A model generated the notes under the pieces. That model searched no databases. It was not told the origin of the DNA and saw only the letters and a list, made by a program, of their open reading frames with translations. A program made the translations under genes and the position numbers. From Paenibacillus kribbensis (GTDB taxonomy: Bacteria > Bacillota > Bacilli > Paenibacillales > Paenibacillaceae): a stretch of 64,000 bases of DNA. Shown here piece after piece: positions 17,720-26,354 of this stretch; within the stretch, counting starts at the first letter, position 1; each line of letters begins with the position of its first letter. The stretch is from assembly GCF_002240415.1 (NCBI RefSeq), contig NZ_CP020028.1:5047501-5111500 (forward strand), written 5' to 3'.

Positions 17720-19468
17720 CTATTTTAATTTACGCCATAAGGTGGTCCGGTTAATGCCTAGTCTTTTGGCGGTATTCGTCTGATTTTCGTTTTCCTCTAT
17801 AAAAACCTTTCGGATGATGTCCTGTTCAATTTCCTCCAGCGTTCCCTGTAAATTTATCCCTGTTTCATACGTAGTGTCGGCTGCATATATTTCAGTCTCC
17901 AGATCATGTGCTTCCACATATGCTGTATTCGTCTGCATGACACACTGGTACATAGTTCTGCGTAATTGATCCACATTGCCCGGCCACATGGATGCTCTGA
18001 GCAATTGTTCTGCCTCTGGCCGCAGCCCAACAATCTGCTTTCCGAATTTTTCATTGCATTCATGGATTAAAAGATTGGCAAGACGAATCATATCCTCGCC
18101 CCTCTCCTTCAAGTCCGGAATACGGACATGAAGCCGACCACAGAGTTCATATAATGGATAAAGAACGCTGTCTTCCTGAATATCGTTCTCGGGGGTCTTT
18201 GCCCAGGACGTAATCAGCCTGGCTTTCGGTGCAGAGTCAAGTAACCACTGCAGTAGCATCTTCTGCTGTTCCGACGTAGTGCAATCTATATTTTTAATAT
18301 ACAGAGTTCCATCCGGCGGTATAGTATTTCCTTCAAATAAACAGCTCCATTGCTGGTCTGAAATTTGCAGGGCATCCACGATCAGCAACGGCGCATGGTG
18401 ACGTCGGCTTTTAAAATGGATATATTCAGCCATCAATTCCTTTTCCGTGCCTACTCGCCCTTGAATCTCAAAATGTTCATCCATTTCCGATAGCTTCTGA
18501 GACTCGTCAATTAATTTCTTCATGGGCTCTGACTTCACCATATCCATATGATTCATATAGGTCATATTCTTTTCAAATGGAAGGATCATCGTAACGCCTT
18601 GTATTTCCCGGAATTTCACGTCACTGCTGCTTTTGATCTGGAAGCTGTACAGCGTGCGGTCCGATTGGTCCAGCCGCTCTCCCTCTACTTGCCAGCTCTG
18701 CTGGTCTGTTCTGAATGTCCCTTGGAAAAAGCCCTTTTCCTTTAGTACAGAAAAAGCATTCCTTTCCTGGACCATCTGTTCGAAGACTGCTGGATTCGGA
18801 GCAGAATGATTGGCAAATACAGTTTTCCCGTTCTCGTCAAATACCACAAACCCGGTAGATGACTCCTTGACAATACGATGCGGAACTATAAATTCGTCCT
18901 TCAATCTCTCCATCAATTCATGTATCTTCTTCGCATTCTGAAAAGCCTTTAGCACACTTTCTCTTCCTGATGTCAGGAGCACACCACTTAGTCCGAGCTG
19001 CTCAGCCTTGCCCACAGTCACTACATCACCGATAATCATTCTGTATCCCTCAGCTTTAAGGCGGACCAGTAATCCCTCAACGCTATCTTTATCCGTGACG
19101 TAAGTGGATATATCCATATCCATGACATCGCATACCGCAGCTGCACCGTGCGCAATTGGCGGAAAACCGACAATCGCTGTTTTTTCATTATAATTTTTAG
19201 TCAGTGTCAGCACCCGTAAAATATCGTAGCCCGAGATTTCAATCTCTACTACCGGCACCAAAACTTCCTTTTGTATCATCTCAGCCGTACCGCCTCTGCT
19301 GATGATCACATTTACACCGTCTGCTACAGCCTGTTTGGCCAGTCTCAGTCCGGCCTGCAAATCCCCAACCTCTATTTCCAGATCAAATTGCTCTTTTTCC
19401 GCCAGTTCGATCATCAGTTCTTTTAATCCTTCATACGGTGCAATTGCCAATACTTTCATTTGGTTCAC
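17720..19468 (-). CDS. PrpR-like regulator with degenerate AAA+ domain
   Basis: A 582-residue protein. Residues 1-190 are a PrpR_N-type sensor (ADGVNVIISRGGTAEMIQ, AIVGFPPIAHGA), residues 200-290 PAS-like (TGFVVFDENGKTVFANHSA), residues 320-510 align with the sigma-54 activator AAA+ core, and residues 540-582 are a Fis-type HTH ending GINRTTLWRKLK. The ATPase is dead by motif: Walker A reads GRVGTEKE, Walker B GTLYIKNID, and no GAFTGA loop exists. Only the R-finger region and WPGNVDQLRR survive. It therefore probably works at a sigma-A promoter, controlling the operon downstream. Confidence 0.82.
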   Translation of the reverse strand: MNQMKVLAIAPYEGLKELMIELAEKEQFDLEIEVGDLQAGLRLAKQAVADGVNVIISRGGTAEMIQKEVLVPVVEIEISGYDILRVLTLTKNYNEKTAIVGFPPIAHGAAAVCDVMDMDISTYVTDKDSVEGLLVRLKAEGYRMIIGDVVTVGKAEQLGLSGVLLTSGRESVLKAFQNAKKIHELMERLKDEFIVPHRIVKESSTGFVVFDENGKTVFANHSAPNPAVFEQMVQERNAFSVLKEKGFFQGTFRTDQQSWQVEGERLDQSDRTLYSFQIKSSSDVKFREIQGVTMILPFEKNMTYMNHMDMVKSEPMKKLIDESQKLSEMDEHFEIQGRVGTEKELMAEYIHFKSRRHHAPLLIVDALQISDQQWSCLFEGNTIPPDGTLYIKNIDCTTSEQQKMLLQWLLDSAPKARLITSWAKTPENDIQEDSVLYPLYELCGRLHVRIPDLKERGEDMIRLANLLIHECNEKFGKQIVGLRPEAEQLLRASMWPGNVDQLRRTMYQCVMQTNTAYVEAHDLETEIYAADTTYETGINLQGTLEEIEQDIIRKVFIEENENQTNTAKRLGINRTTLWRKLK

Positions 19469-19527
19469 CCCAGTACTCTCTCTTCTTCGTTTAACAGATT
19501 ATATTTGCTATTGTAAGTTATACCCCA

Positions 19528-20139
19528 TCACTCATGAATCGTCACCTTCTCTCGAAAAAATTCCAGCATTTCGTTTAACGTTTTTTGTGCTGAATGGACA
19601 TGATATCGTGAAGAGTATGGGTCACTGAATCCATGTTGTCCGTTACATTGGTATGCGCTGACATTATGGTGGTGATCTAAAGTTGAAATTAGCTCATCTA
19701 CATCAAATGATGGCTCCTCCTGTGGGAAAAACAGCAGTGTTGGACATTGTGGAGTCAATTCCAAATAATTTCGAATACGTGAACCATAAAATCCTACAAT
19801 TCCATCGATACCTTTTTCTTCACTACACAGCCAGGCAATCGTTGCCCCTATACTAAACCCGACGATACATATTTTTTTATAGCGATCTCGAATACTTAAT
19901 AATAGGCTTTTAATTTGAGATGAAGCGTGGGCAAAGCCTACATTTTCCATGAAATTCAGATAGGCAGCTTCTTCTTGCGAATAGTCAAAGGGGGTTTCTC
20001 TTCCCAATAAATCTGGGCAAATAACGTCATAGCCCTGATCCGATAATAATTTGCACATATGCTGCATATGCTGGTTAATCCCGTAAATCTCGTGCAGCAC
20101 AACGATTACGGTGTCCGACTTTTTATCCATGCTTATCAT
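19528..20139 (-). CDS. Dienelactone hydrolase-like alpha/beta hydrolase
   Basis: A 203-residue hydrolase. The oxyanion segment VVLHEIYGINQHMQHM and CPDLLGRE match the DLH family. The nucleophile elbow is GFSIGA, with Ser where dienelactone hydrolase has Cys, and GQHGFSDP supplies the catalytic His. The substrate is unknown. It is a single gene upstream of the PrpR-like regulator on the same strand, 59 bp away, and may be cotranscribed with it. Confidence 0.8.
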   Translation of the reverse strand: MISMDKKSDTVIVVLHEIYGINQHMQHMCKLLSDQGYDVICPDLLGRETPFDYSQEEAAYLNFMENVGFAHASSQIKSLLLSIRDRYKKICIVGFSIGATIAWLCSEEKGIDGIVGFYGSRIRNYLELTPQCPTLLFFPQEEPSFDVDELISTLDHHHNVSAYQCNGQHGFSDPYSSRYHVHSAQKTLNEMLEFFREKVTIHE

Positions 20140-20399
20140 GTTGCACCCCTAACCAGGTTTGAATATGGGAAAACAAGTAGTGTGGATCAATTCCGCAAAA
20201 GATCTTTTCAATCAGCAATGCTTACAATAGGAACATTATATCGATTTCGGTGATGGTGGTATATATAGAAACTACGTTGTATGACTTTTTCAAGGGGCAT
20301 TCATCCAACAATATGAGCACGAATAATATAGCACCATATGCAGTTGCGATTAGCATCGAAATTTATCGATACAAGGGAGTGAAAGAGGATGTACGACAA

Positions 20400-20436
20400 A
20401 ATAACTCCGTACTGGCTATAAACCAGCGGAGTTATT
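20400..20436 (-). terminator. Terminator hairpin beside the 77-residue protein gene
   Basis: AATAACTCCG and CGGAGTTATT, with an inner CTGG/CCAG, form a strong hairpin directly after the stop at 20440. Its inner CTGGCTATA...CCAG sequence resembles the hairpins that follow the C-terminal-domain genes. The 260 bp before it, to 20140, show no gene. Confidence 0.6.
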
Positions 20437-20439
20437 AGA

Positions 20440-20673
20440 TCATCCAGCGTTTTTTCCTGCTCCTAGTTCTACACGAAATTCAAGCTGGTCTCGCCTGAAA
20501 ATTTTACCCGCAATCCTGACCGATTCCGACGTAATCTTCTCTACTATTCCCCCATAATCCTCAAATGTCACGCGTAACTCCTCATCAACGGACACAACGT
20601 ATACATGCAACTGAACCAAAGCAGCTCCAAACAATTCCATGTCTGTCTTCAATACCTTAAATGTGCGATTCAA
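20440..20673 (-). CDS. 77-residue protein, paralogue of the one at 32450
   Basis: The protein reads LNRTFKVLKTDMELFGAALV and continues to VHVYVVS-like strands and DYGGIVEKI. A second copy at 32450-32683 has the same length and pattern (LNHTYKVLRSDIELF, NYGGPVEKI). In both, GAGGTG lies seven to eight bases before a TTG, so TTG is chosen as the start in preference to the upstream GTG. The fold looks like a small alpha/beta or all-beta protein. No function is recognised; both copies flank the surface-protein array. Confidence 0.65.
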   Translation of the reverse strand: MNRTFKVLKTDMELFGAALVQLHVYVVSVDEELRVTFEDYGGIVEKITSESVRIAGKIFRRDQLEFRVELGAGKNAG

Positions 20674-20928
20674 AACGATCACCTCAAATATTCCATTCGG
20701 TAAACCCTATATGGATTCCTTCTACGCTAGCCATTTCTGTGTATGTTATCCCTTGTTCCACCCAATTTTAATACCGAGTACCTTTATAAATTATCGACGA
20801 CCACGTTTCCTCGAAATTTAAATTCCATTATAAATCTTATTTTTCAAAATACAGGATATAATGTTTAGACAATCTCCGCAAGTAGGTTTTATAATCCACT
20901 TGTTACTACATATATTTAGGAGGAAGTC

Positions 20929-22005
20929 ATGAAAAATATTATATTCAAAAAACTAGGAACAATGATGTTAGCTCTACTCATTGGAGCTTCAGTGTTCTCC
21001 TTGTTCCCTACAGTTACAAAAGCTGAGACTACAAACGTAACTTGGACAAATGGATCTACAACAACTACTATTGATCGTGAGAAGGGAGAAACAAGGGACA
21101 GAGCGACAGTAGGGAAAACAAATGGGAAATGGTATTGGGAAGTAAAGGTAAACAATGTTGCCTCATTCGTAGGAATAACAGGTGAATCGGACAAACAATA
21201 TCAAGCATTTTATGGGGCTAGTGGTGAAATTTGGAATAACATCAAATCACCAGTAAAGCTAGCTTACAATTATGGTTTTGGAGTTGGTTACGTTATCGGC
21301 ATTGCATTGGACTTAGATAACGATAAAATAGTTTGGTACGTTAATGGGGTTTCACGCGGAGCTAATTCCATTAAACCATCTGAACTAGAGGGTACCCAGA
21401 TTTTCCCTGTTGTTTTAAGCGGAACTGGTCAGAAAATAGGTTTTGAAGCTAACTTTGGAGCAAGCGATTTTAAATATCCTATTCCTGAAGGATTTTTACC
21501 TTATCAGGATTCGGGTACATCTACAACACCTGATTCATCTACAACGCCTGGTTCGTCTACAACGCCTGGGTCATCTACAACACCTGGTTCGTCTACAACA
21601 CCTGGTTCGTCTACAACACCTGGGTCATCTACAACGCCTGGGTCATCTACAACACCTGGTTCGTCTACAACGCCTGGGTCATCTACAACACCTGGTTCGT
21701 CTACAACACCTGGTTCGTCTACAACACCTGGGTCATCGGATACAGATGGGGCCTCGCAACCTACTGGTGACCGCGCTATTTTGACTGTTACAATGGACAA
21801 TGGATTTGATAAGGAATTTGATCTGAGTAAAAAAGAATTGAATGCCTTTATCGCCTGGTATGACGCTAAAGATACTGGCAGAGGTGCTTCATTCTTTGCC
21901 ATTGATAAGCACAATAATAACAAAGGTCCTTTCAGCAATCGTAAGGACTACGTCATCTTCAACAAAATACTCACGTTCGAAGTAAGCGAGTATTCAACGA
22001 AATAA
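20929..22005 (+). CDS. Secreted SPRY-domain protein with shared C-terminal domain (copy 1)
   Basis: A 358-residue protein. Residues 1-31 are a signal peptide ending TVTKAE. Residues 33-190 are SPRY-like: GKWYWEVKV, VGITGES, ALDLDNDKIVWYVNGVSRG and FEANFGAS are typical strands, a fold uncommon in bacteria. Residues 198-269 are a Thr/Ser/Pro/Gly linker of 12 hexapeptides. Residues 280-358 are the shared domain, starting GDRAILTVTMDNGFDKEFDL and ending ILTFEVSEYSTK. There is no LPXTG or S-layer motif, so the C-terminal domain may be the anchor. The ribosome site is TTAGGAGG, with TATAAT about 50 bp upstream. Confidence 0.85.
   Translation: MKNIIFKKLGTMMLALLIGASVFSLFPTVTKAETTNVTWTNGSTTTTIDREKGETRDRATVGKTNGKWYWEVKVNNVASFVGITGESDKQYQAFYGASGEIWNNIKSPVKLAYNYGFGVGYVIGIALDLDNDKIVWYVNGVSRGANSIKPSELEGTQIFPVVLSGTGQKIGFEANFGASDFKYPIPEGFLPYQDSGTSTTPDSSTTPGSSTTPGSSTTPGSSTTPGSSTTPGSSTTPGSSTTPGSSTTPGSSTTPGSSTTPGSSTTPGSSDTDGASQPTGDRAILTVTMDNGFDKEFDLSKKELNAFIAWYDAKDTGRGASFFAIDKHNNNKGPFSNRKDYVIFNKILTFEVSEYSTK
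21520..21735 (+). repeat. 18-bp tandem repeat, 12 units, in copy 1
   Basis: Twelve in-frame units of the form TCTACAACACCTGGTTCG code for Ser-Thr-Thr-Pro-Gly-Ser, with two main base variants (GGTTCG and GGGTCA). Eighteen bases is a multiple of three, so gain or loss of units changes linker length without breaking the frame. Confidence 0.95.
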
Positions 22006-22013
22006 ACAACAAG

Positions 22014-22052
22014 AAGGACTCTATCCGGCTAAAAGCCAGTGGAGTCCTTTTT
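22014..22052 (+). terminator. Terminator of SPRY copy 1
   Basis: AAGGACTC and GAGTCCTT enclose CCGGCTAAAAGCCAG, followed by T residues. Closely related hairpins follow the other C-terminal-domain genes, so the terminator is part of the duplicated unit. Confidence 0.85.
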
Positions 22053-22526
22053 ACATTACTAGACTAAGGTTTGTAAACTGCTTGCCTTCGCCGCTTTTGT
22101 GCTGAATAAAATAGATGTACAAAAGAATAGAAAAAGGGAACGGCTATCACCGCTCCCTACACAACTACCGCTATAAAAACTGTCGACTTGGATTTATGAT
22201 CAGAAATAGACCGCTAACCTTTGTCCGAAGGGCGATCTATTTCCGTTTATGGAAAGAAATTATTAGAATCACCAATGTTGCAAACTCACTCCAAAAAACA
22301 TTTTAAGCACAATGAAAATCCCCGTCACCCAAATTGAGGTTAACGGGGATTTGGACTTTATTTGGAGTAAAGCTCTTTTGTATCTACAACATTAAAGCTC
22401 TATTACTCTCCAGATTTTTAATTCCATCATAACCCTTTTATTTGAATATATAGACATAAATGTTTAGACATTCCTGTAAACAAGTTTTATAATTCACTTG
22501 TTATTACATATATTTAGGAGGAAGTC
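22053..22526. other. Intergenic stretch with three inverted repeats and a promoter
   Basis: No gene is seen. Hairpins lie at 22131-22158 (GGGAACGG / CCGCTCCC, with a T run on the minus strand), about 22208-22246 (AATAGACCGC / GCGATCTATT) and 22317-22352 (AAATCCCCGT / ACGGGGATTT). An AATAGACCGC hairpin also occurs near 27745-27779. The last 75 bp resemble the upstream region of copy 1, including TATAAT near the end. Confidence 0.5.
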
Positions 22527-23723
22527 ATGAAAAATATTATATTCAAAAAACTAGGAACTATGATGTTAGCTCTACTCATTGGAGCTTCAGTATTCTCATT
22601 GTTCCCTACCGTTACAAAAGCTGAGACTACAAATGTGACTTGGACGAATGGATCTACAACAACTACTCTTGGGGCCGCAGGACAAAGCGACAAAGCGACA
22701 GTGGGAAAAACAAAAGGAAAATGGTATTGGGAAGTAAAGGTTAGCTACAGTATTTTATTAGTAGGAATAACAGGTGAATCTGGTCCGAAATATCAAGGAT
22801 ACTACGGTATATATGGTGACATTATAAATAATATTACATCAGACGTGAGAAAAACTTACGGTCCTACGTTTGGACTTAATGATGTTATCGGTGTTGCACT
22901 GGACTTAGATAACGATAAAATTGTTTGGTATAAGAATGGTGTTTCCCTGGGAGCCAACACCGTTAAACCATCTGAACTAGAAGGATCACAGGTTTTCCCG
23001 ATGGTCATGAATGGAACATCCGGAACAATGACTTACGAAGCTAATTTTGGAGCAAGTGCTTTTAAATATCCAGTCCCTGAAGGATTTTTACCTTATCAAG
23101 ATTCGGGTACATCTACAACACCTGGTTCGTCTACAACGCCTGGTTCATCTACAACGCCTGATCCATCTACAACACCTGGGTCGTCTACTACACCTGGTTC
23201 ATCTACAACACCTGGTTCGTCTACTACGCCTGGTTCGTCTACTACACCTGGTTCGTCTACTACACCTGGTTCGTCTACTACACCTGGTTCGTCTACTACA
23301 CCTGGTTCGTCTACTACACCTGGTTCGTCTACTACACCTGGTTCGTCTACTACACCTGGTTCGTCTACTACACCTGGTTCATCTACAACGCCTGATCCAT
23401 CTACAACACCTGGTTCGTCTACTACACCTGGTTCGTCTACTACGCCTGGTTCGTCGGATACAGATGGGTCCTCACAACCTACTGGTGACCGCGCTATTCT
23501 GACTGTTACAATGGACAATGGATTTGATAAGGAATTCGATTTAAGTAAAAAAGAACTGAGTGCATTCATCGCTTGGTATGATGCTAAAGATGCTGGCAGA
23601 GGTGCTTCATTCTTTGCCATTGATAAGCATAATAATAACAAAGGTCCATTCAGCAATCGAAAAGATTACGTCATCTTCAACAAAATTCTTACATTTGAAG
23701 TAAGCGAGTATTCAACTAAATAA
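22527..23723 (+). CDS. Secreted SPRY-domain protein with shared C-terminal domain (copy 2)
   Basis: A 398-residue paralogue of copy 1. The first 47 residues are the same protein sequence and the upstream 60 bp are alike. The SPRY core strands match (GKWYWEVKV, ALDLDNDKIVWYKNGVSLG), but the loops differ strongly: NNVASF becomes SYSILL, and the FYGASGEIWNN region becomes YYGIYGDIINN. The linker has 19 hexapeptides and the C-terminal 80 residues differ at only two or three positions. Conserved ends with variable binding loops suggest diversification of ligand recognition together with gene conversion of the flanks. Confidence 0.85.
   Translation: MKNIIFKKLGTMMLALLIGASVFSLFPTVTKAETTNVTWTNGSTTTTLGAAGQSDKATVGKTKGKWYWEVKVSYSILLVGITGESGPKYQGYYGIYGDIINNITSDVRKTYGPTFGLNDVIGVALDLDNDKIVWYKNGVSLGANTVKPSELEGSQVFPMVMNGTSGTMTYEANFGASAFKYPVPEGFLPYQDSGTSTTPGSSTTPGSSTTPDPSTTPGSSTTPGSSTTPGSSTTPGSSTTPGSSTTPGSSTTPGSSTTPGSSTTPGSSTTPGSSTTPGSSTTPGSSTTPDPSTTPGSSTTPGSSTTPGSSDTDGSSQPTGDRAILTVTMDNGFDKEFDLSKKELSAFIAWYDAKDAGRGASFFAIDKHNNNKGPFSNRKDYVIFNKILTFEVSEYSTK
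23112..23453 (+). repeat. 18-bp tandem repeat, 19 units, in copy 2
   Basis: Nineteen in-frame 18-bp units, again mostly Ser-Thr-Thr-Pro-Gly-Ser, with two Asp-Pro-Ser variants. Most units use TCTACTACACC where copy 1 uses TCTACAACACC, and a run of nearly identical units lies in the middle, showing recent local expansion. Confidence 0.95.
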
Positions 23724-23731
23724 ACAACAAG

Positions 23732-23768
23732 AAGGACTCTATCCGGCTAAAATACCAGTGGAGTCCTC
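23732..23768 (+). terminator. Terminator of SPRY copy 2
   Basis: AAGGACTC...GAGTCCT hairpin around CCGGCTAAAATACCAG, homologous to that at 22014. Confidence 0.8.
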
Positions 23769-23897
23769 GTTATATTTACCCCAAATTCAAACTTTTTCCG
23801 GATGAAATATGGACAGTCAAATCTTTATGGATTCCAAACAATCCTTTTTTCGCTTTTGTATAATTACTTAACAAATACAATAAAAAGGGAATTTACG

Positions 23898-24758
23898 ATG
23901 AGAAAACTATTACCGATTCTACTTTCTTTATTCTTTCTTCCTTGGTTCGCACAAATAACACATGCTGCGACATCAGAAGCAACTAACTTAATACCTAAGA
24001 TGACATCAGATACCAGCCCTTCAGGTAAAGTCACCTATAATGCCGCATACAGTGGCCTCGAAGGATATAAAGCGTTTGATGGAAAAGCGAACTATAGCAC
24101 AGCTGGAAATTATACCGATTGGGGCACACCGCCTAAGGACGGGGGGCTTGCTTATGAGTTTCCAAATCCAAAAATTGTTACCAAATATGTTCTTTATTAC
24201 GGAGGATACTCTACTAGCAATCCACCAGATGCTGGTAAGGATATGCCTAATACTTGGACTTTTGAGGGGTCTAATAATGGATTGAGTTGGACCGTTCTTG
24301 ATAATAAAACGAATTATATTTTCACTACTGGTGCTAATGAGTTTTCACTTAATAATAAAGATCAATTTAAATTTTATAAAATAAATATTACTAATAATAA
24401 TGGAGCAACTGGTAAAAATGTCAATCTATCCATTCATGAAATGGAAATGTGGGGTTATGCCACCTCTGAAGTAACACCCGATCCAGTGGAACCCTCATCA
24501 GAACCAGAACAACCAACTGGCGACCGTGCTATTCTAACTGTAACTATGGACAATGGCTTGGATAAGGAATTCGATTTAAGCAAAAAAGAATTGAGTGCAT
24601 TCATCGCTTGGTATGATGCCAAAGATGCTGGCAGAGGTGCTTCATTCTTTGCCATTGACAAGCACAATAATAACAAAGGACCATTTAGTAACCGCAAGGA
24701 ATACGTCATCTTTAACAAAATACTCACGTTTGAAGTAAGCGAGTATTCAACTAAATAA
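23898..24758 (+). CDS. Secreted discoidin-like (F5/8C) protein with shared C-terminal domain
   Basis: A 286-residue protein. MRKLLPILLSLFFLPWFAQI begins a signal peptide ending THAA. Residues 30-190 resemble an F5/8 type C module: GLEGYKAFDGKANYST, then KYVLYYGGYS, WTFEGSNNGLSW and a final HEMEMWG. A short acidic Pro linker (DPVEPSSEPEQP) replaces the hexapeptide repeats. The last 80 residues are the shared domain. ATG at 23898 has AAAAGGGAA upstream; the earlier in-frame start would add 32 residues before the signal peptide. The N-terminus is unrelated to the SPRY copies, so this is a domain swap. Confidence 0.82.
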   Translation: MRKLLPILLSLFFLPWFAQITHAATSEATNLIPKMTSDTSPSGKVTYNAAYSGLEGYKAFDGKANYSTAGNYTDWGTPPKDGGLAYEFPNPKIVTKYVLYYGGYSTSNPPDAGKDMPNTWTFEGSNNGLSWTVLDNKTNYIFTTGANEFSLNNKDQFKFYKINITNNNGATGKNVNLSIHEMEMWGYATSEVTPDPVEPSSEPEQPTGDRAILTVTMDNGLDKEFDLSKKELSAFIAWYDAKDAGRGASFFAIDKHNNNKGPFSNRKEYVIFNKILTFEVSEYSTK

Positions 24759-24767
24759 ACAATTGGA

Positions 24768-24809
24768 AAGGACTCCATATCGGCTTACATACCAATGAAG
24801 TCCTTCTTT
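24768..24809 (+). terminator. Terminator of the discoidin-like gene
   Basis: AAGGACTCCATATCGGC...GAAGTCCTTCTTT hairpin, a diverged copy of the unit terminator. Confidence 0.7.
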
Positions 24810-24910
24810 ATATTCACTCCAAGCCCAATAATCACGCCTTAATTGATATACAGGATACTGCACTTTCTTATACCTAAGGATGTCAAACGTTTTAAAAATC
24901 CCCATTTCAA

Positions 24911-24950
24911 CAAAAGACACAGCTTCCAAAAAGCTTGGAGGCTGTGCTTG
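24911..24950. repeat. Diverged copy of the tRNA-Thr terminator hairpin
   Basis: CACAGCTTCCAAAAAGCTTG and the following GAGGCTGTGCTTGAGT match the terminator of tRNA-Thr at 33368 in the core CCAAAAAGCTTGGA and the flank GCTGTGCTTGAGT. No tRNA sequence is attached. Confidence 0.6.
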
Positions 24951-25027
24951 AGTACACAAAATGATCTCAATCGGGTGTTCGTAAAGGACTGTTCCATAGT
25001 CTTTTCAATCAGCTAGCAACAAGAAAT

Positions 25028-26082
25028 CTATACCTGACCCCCAACTTTGCTTGTACTTATATCAATACCTTTAGTGTACACTTTGTTGTTAATAAGACCA
25101 ATAATGCTGTTAACGATAATAGAGGTAAGTACCGTTAACAACGCTAACCACAACAAGATCAAAATAGATACTTTAGGGAGAAAAACGATACTCTGAAAAT
25201 AATAATAACAAAAAAAGGTATGGGTTAACCAAATATTCATCGAGTTCTTACCTAAGTAGGCAAAAACTCTTGACAGTTTTAATTTGCTCATCAAATGAAT
25301 GCTAACAAGGATAAATAATGGAGCGATTATGATATCAATCGTTGTCTTCTCAAACAATTGACTAGTAGTACGAAAGCGAAATAGCACTACAATGATGATC
25401 ATATCAAATATAATGTTATTGAATACGATGGAACCATAAATTTTACCAATCCATGAATATAATTTATATTTAGCAAAGAACAACCCTATCATGAACGGCA
25501 ATTGCCAATACATAATACTGTAATAATTTCCTTGTGAATATGAATTATAAAAAACAAGACCGGCAATCAATAGAGTTACCCATGCATTACGTTGAAAAGC
25601 CTGGAAGGCAACTGGAAAAATGAGCAGTAACAGAATGTAATCATACAAAAACCACCACTCACCGTTATATGAGCTCGATAATGCTATAAAATTCCGTAAG
25701 AAATCCATTATCGAATATTTTGAAATCTGTCGGAATTTCCAAAGAAATATAACCCCACAGGAATGAAAAGCAGAAACACAATCCAGTAATTAATCATTAT
25801 CTTTTTTAATCTTGTGTAGCTTTTTTGCATTAAATGATCTGGGCTTTGAACATTGCTTTTATATAATCCATAACCACTTAAAAATAAAAAAATAGATATT
25901 GCTATTTGACCAAAATGCCCTACATAGAACTCCCCTCGTTCATGAAATAAACTAAATAACGAAACATAGTCATACTTTATTCTTTCAGGAAAAGCAAAGA
26001 GATGATGAATCAGAAGCAGTATTACAGCAATACCTTTTGCAATATTTGTTTCTGTAAGCTTTAATTCCCTGTCATAGTGCAC
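25028..26082 (-). pseudogene. Acyltransferase-3 family membrane protein, frameshifted
   Basis: Two frames together form one OafA-like acyltransferase of about 350 residues. The first (26082-25708, GTG start, AAAGGGGATATTTT upstream) carries the N-terminal IAKGIAVILLLIHHLFAFPE and IFLFLSGYGLYKS. The second (25708-25028) carries SSSYNGEWWFLYDYILLLL and the C-terminal helices. The break is in TTTCAAAATATTCG near 25715-25725: one extra A would read RFQKYSIMDFLRN without interruption. It is either a real one-base deletion, a sequencing error, or reversible slippage, although a four-A run is short for phase variation. It would O-acylate a surface glycan, which suits the glycosyltransferase next door. 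Confidence 0.75.
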
Positions 26083-26257
26083 AAAATATCCCCTTTTCTA
26101 GTTGTAATTGAATAGAGATATATTAGCACAAACAAAAGTTATAAAATATTATTTTGTTAAGAACAGTGACTTATTTCCTTCCGCAGATAAAAGCAAAGTC
26201 ATTAATCTTGTAGACAAAAGGATTTCCTGTCAAGCACGAAAAACGCTCATTCAACAA

Positions 26258-26312
26258 AAAATCACGGCCTCCAATAAGCTTGGAAGCCGCGCTGTGCTTA
26301 CGTTTGTAAAGA
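26258..26312. repeat. Copy of the tRNA-Thr terminator hairpin
   Basis: CGGCCTCCAATAAGCTTGGA and the following AGCCGCGCTGTGCTTACG match the copy at 27390 almost exactly; the similarity stops at TAAAGATG, which is where the tRNA 3' end begins in the longer copy. Confidence 0.75.
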
Positions 26313-26354
26313 TGGTTCATTTCATGCTTTCGGATTCTACTGGAACCTTTGTTA

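Noticed and set aside
21520..23453. Regular repeats that could suggest a CRISPR array
   Set aside because: The 18-bp units are directly tandem, without spacers, and lie in frame inside two protein genes.
21443..23656. Long alternative frames across the repeat region on both strands
   Set aside because: They consist only of the tandem repeat read out of frame, with no start site, and disappear outside it.
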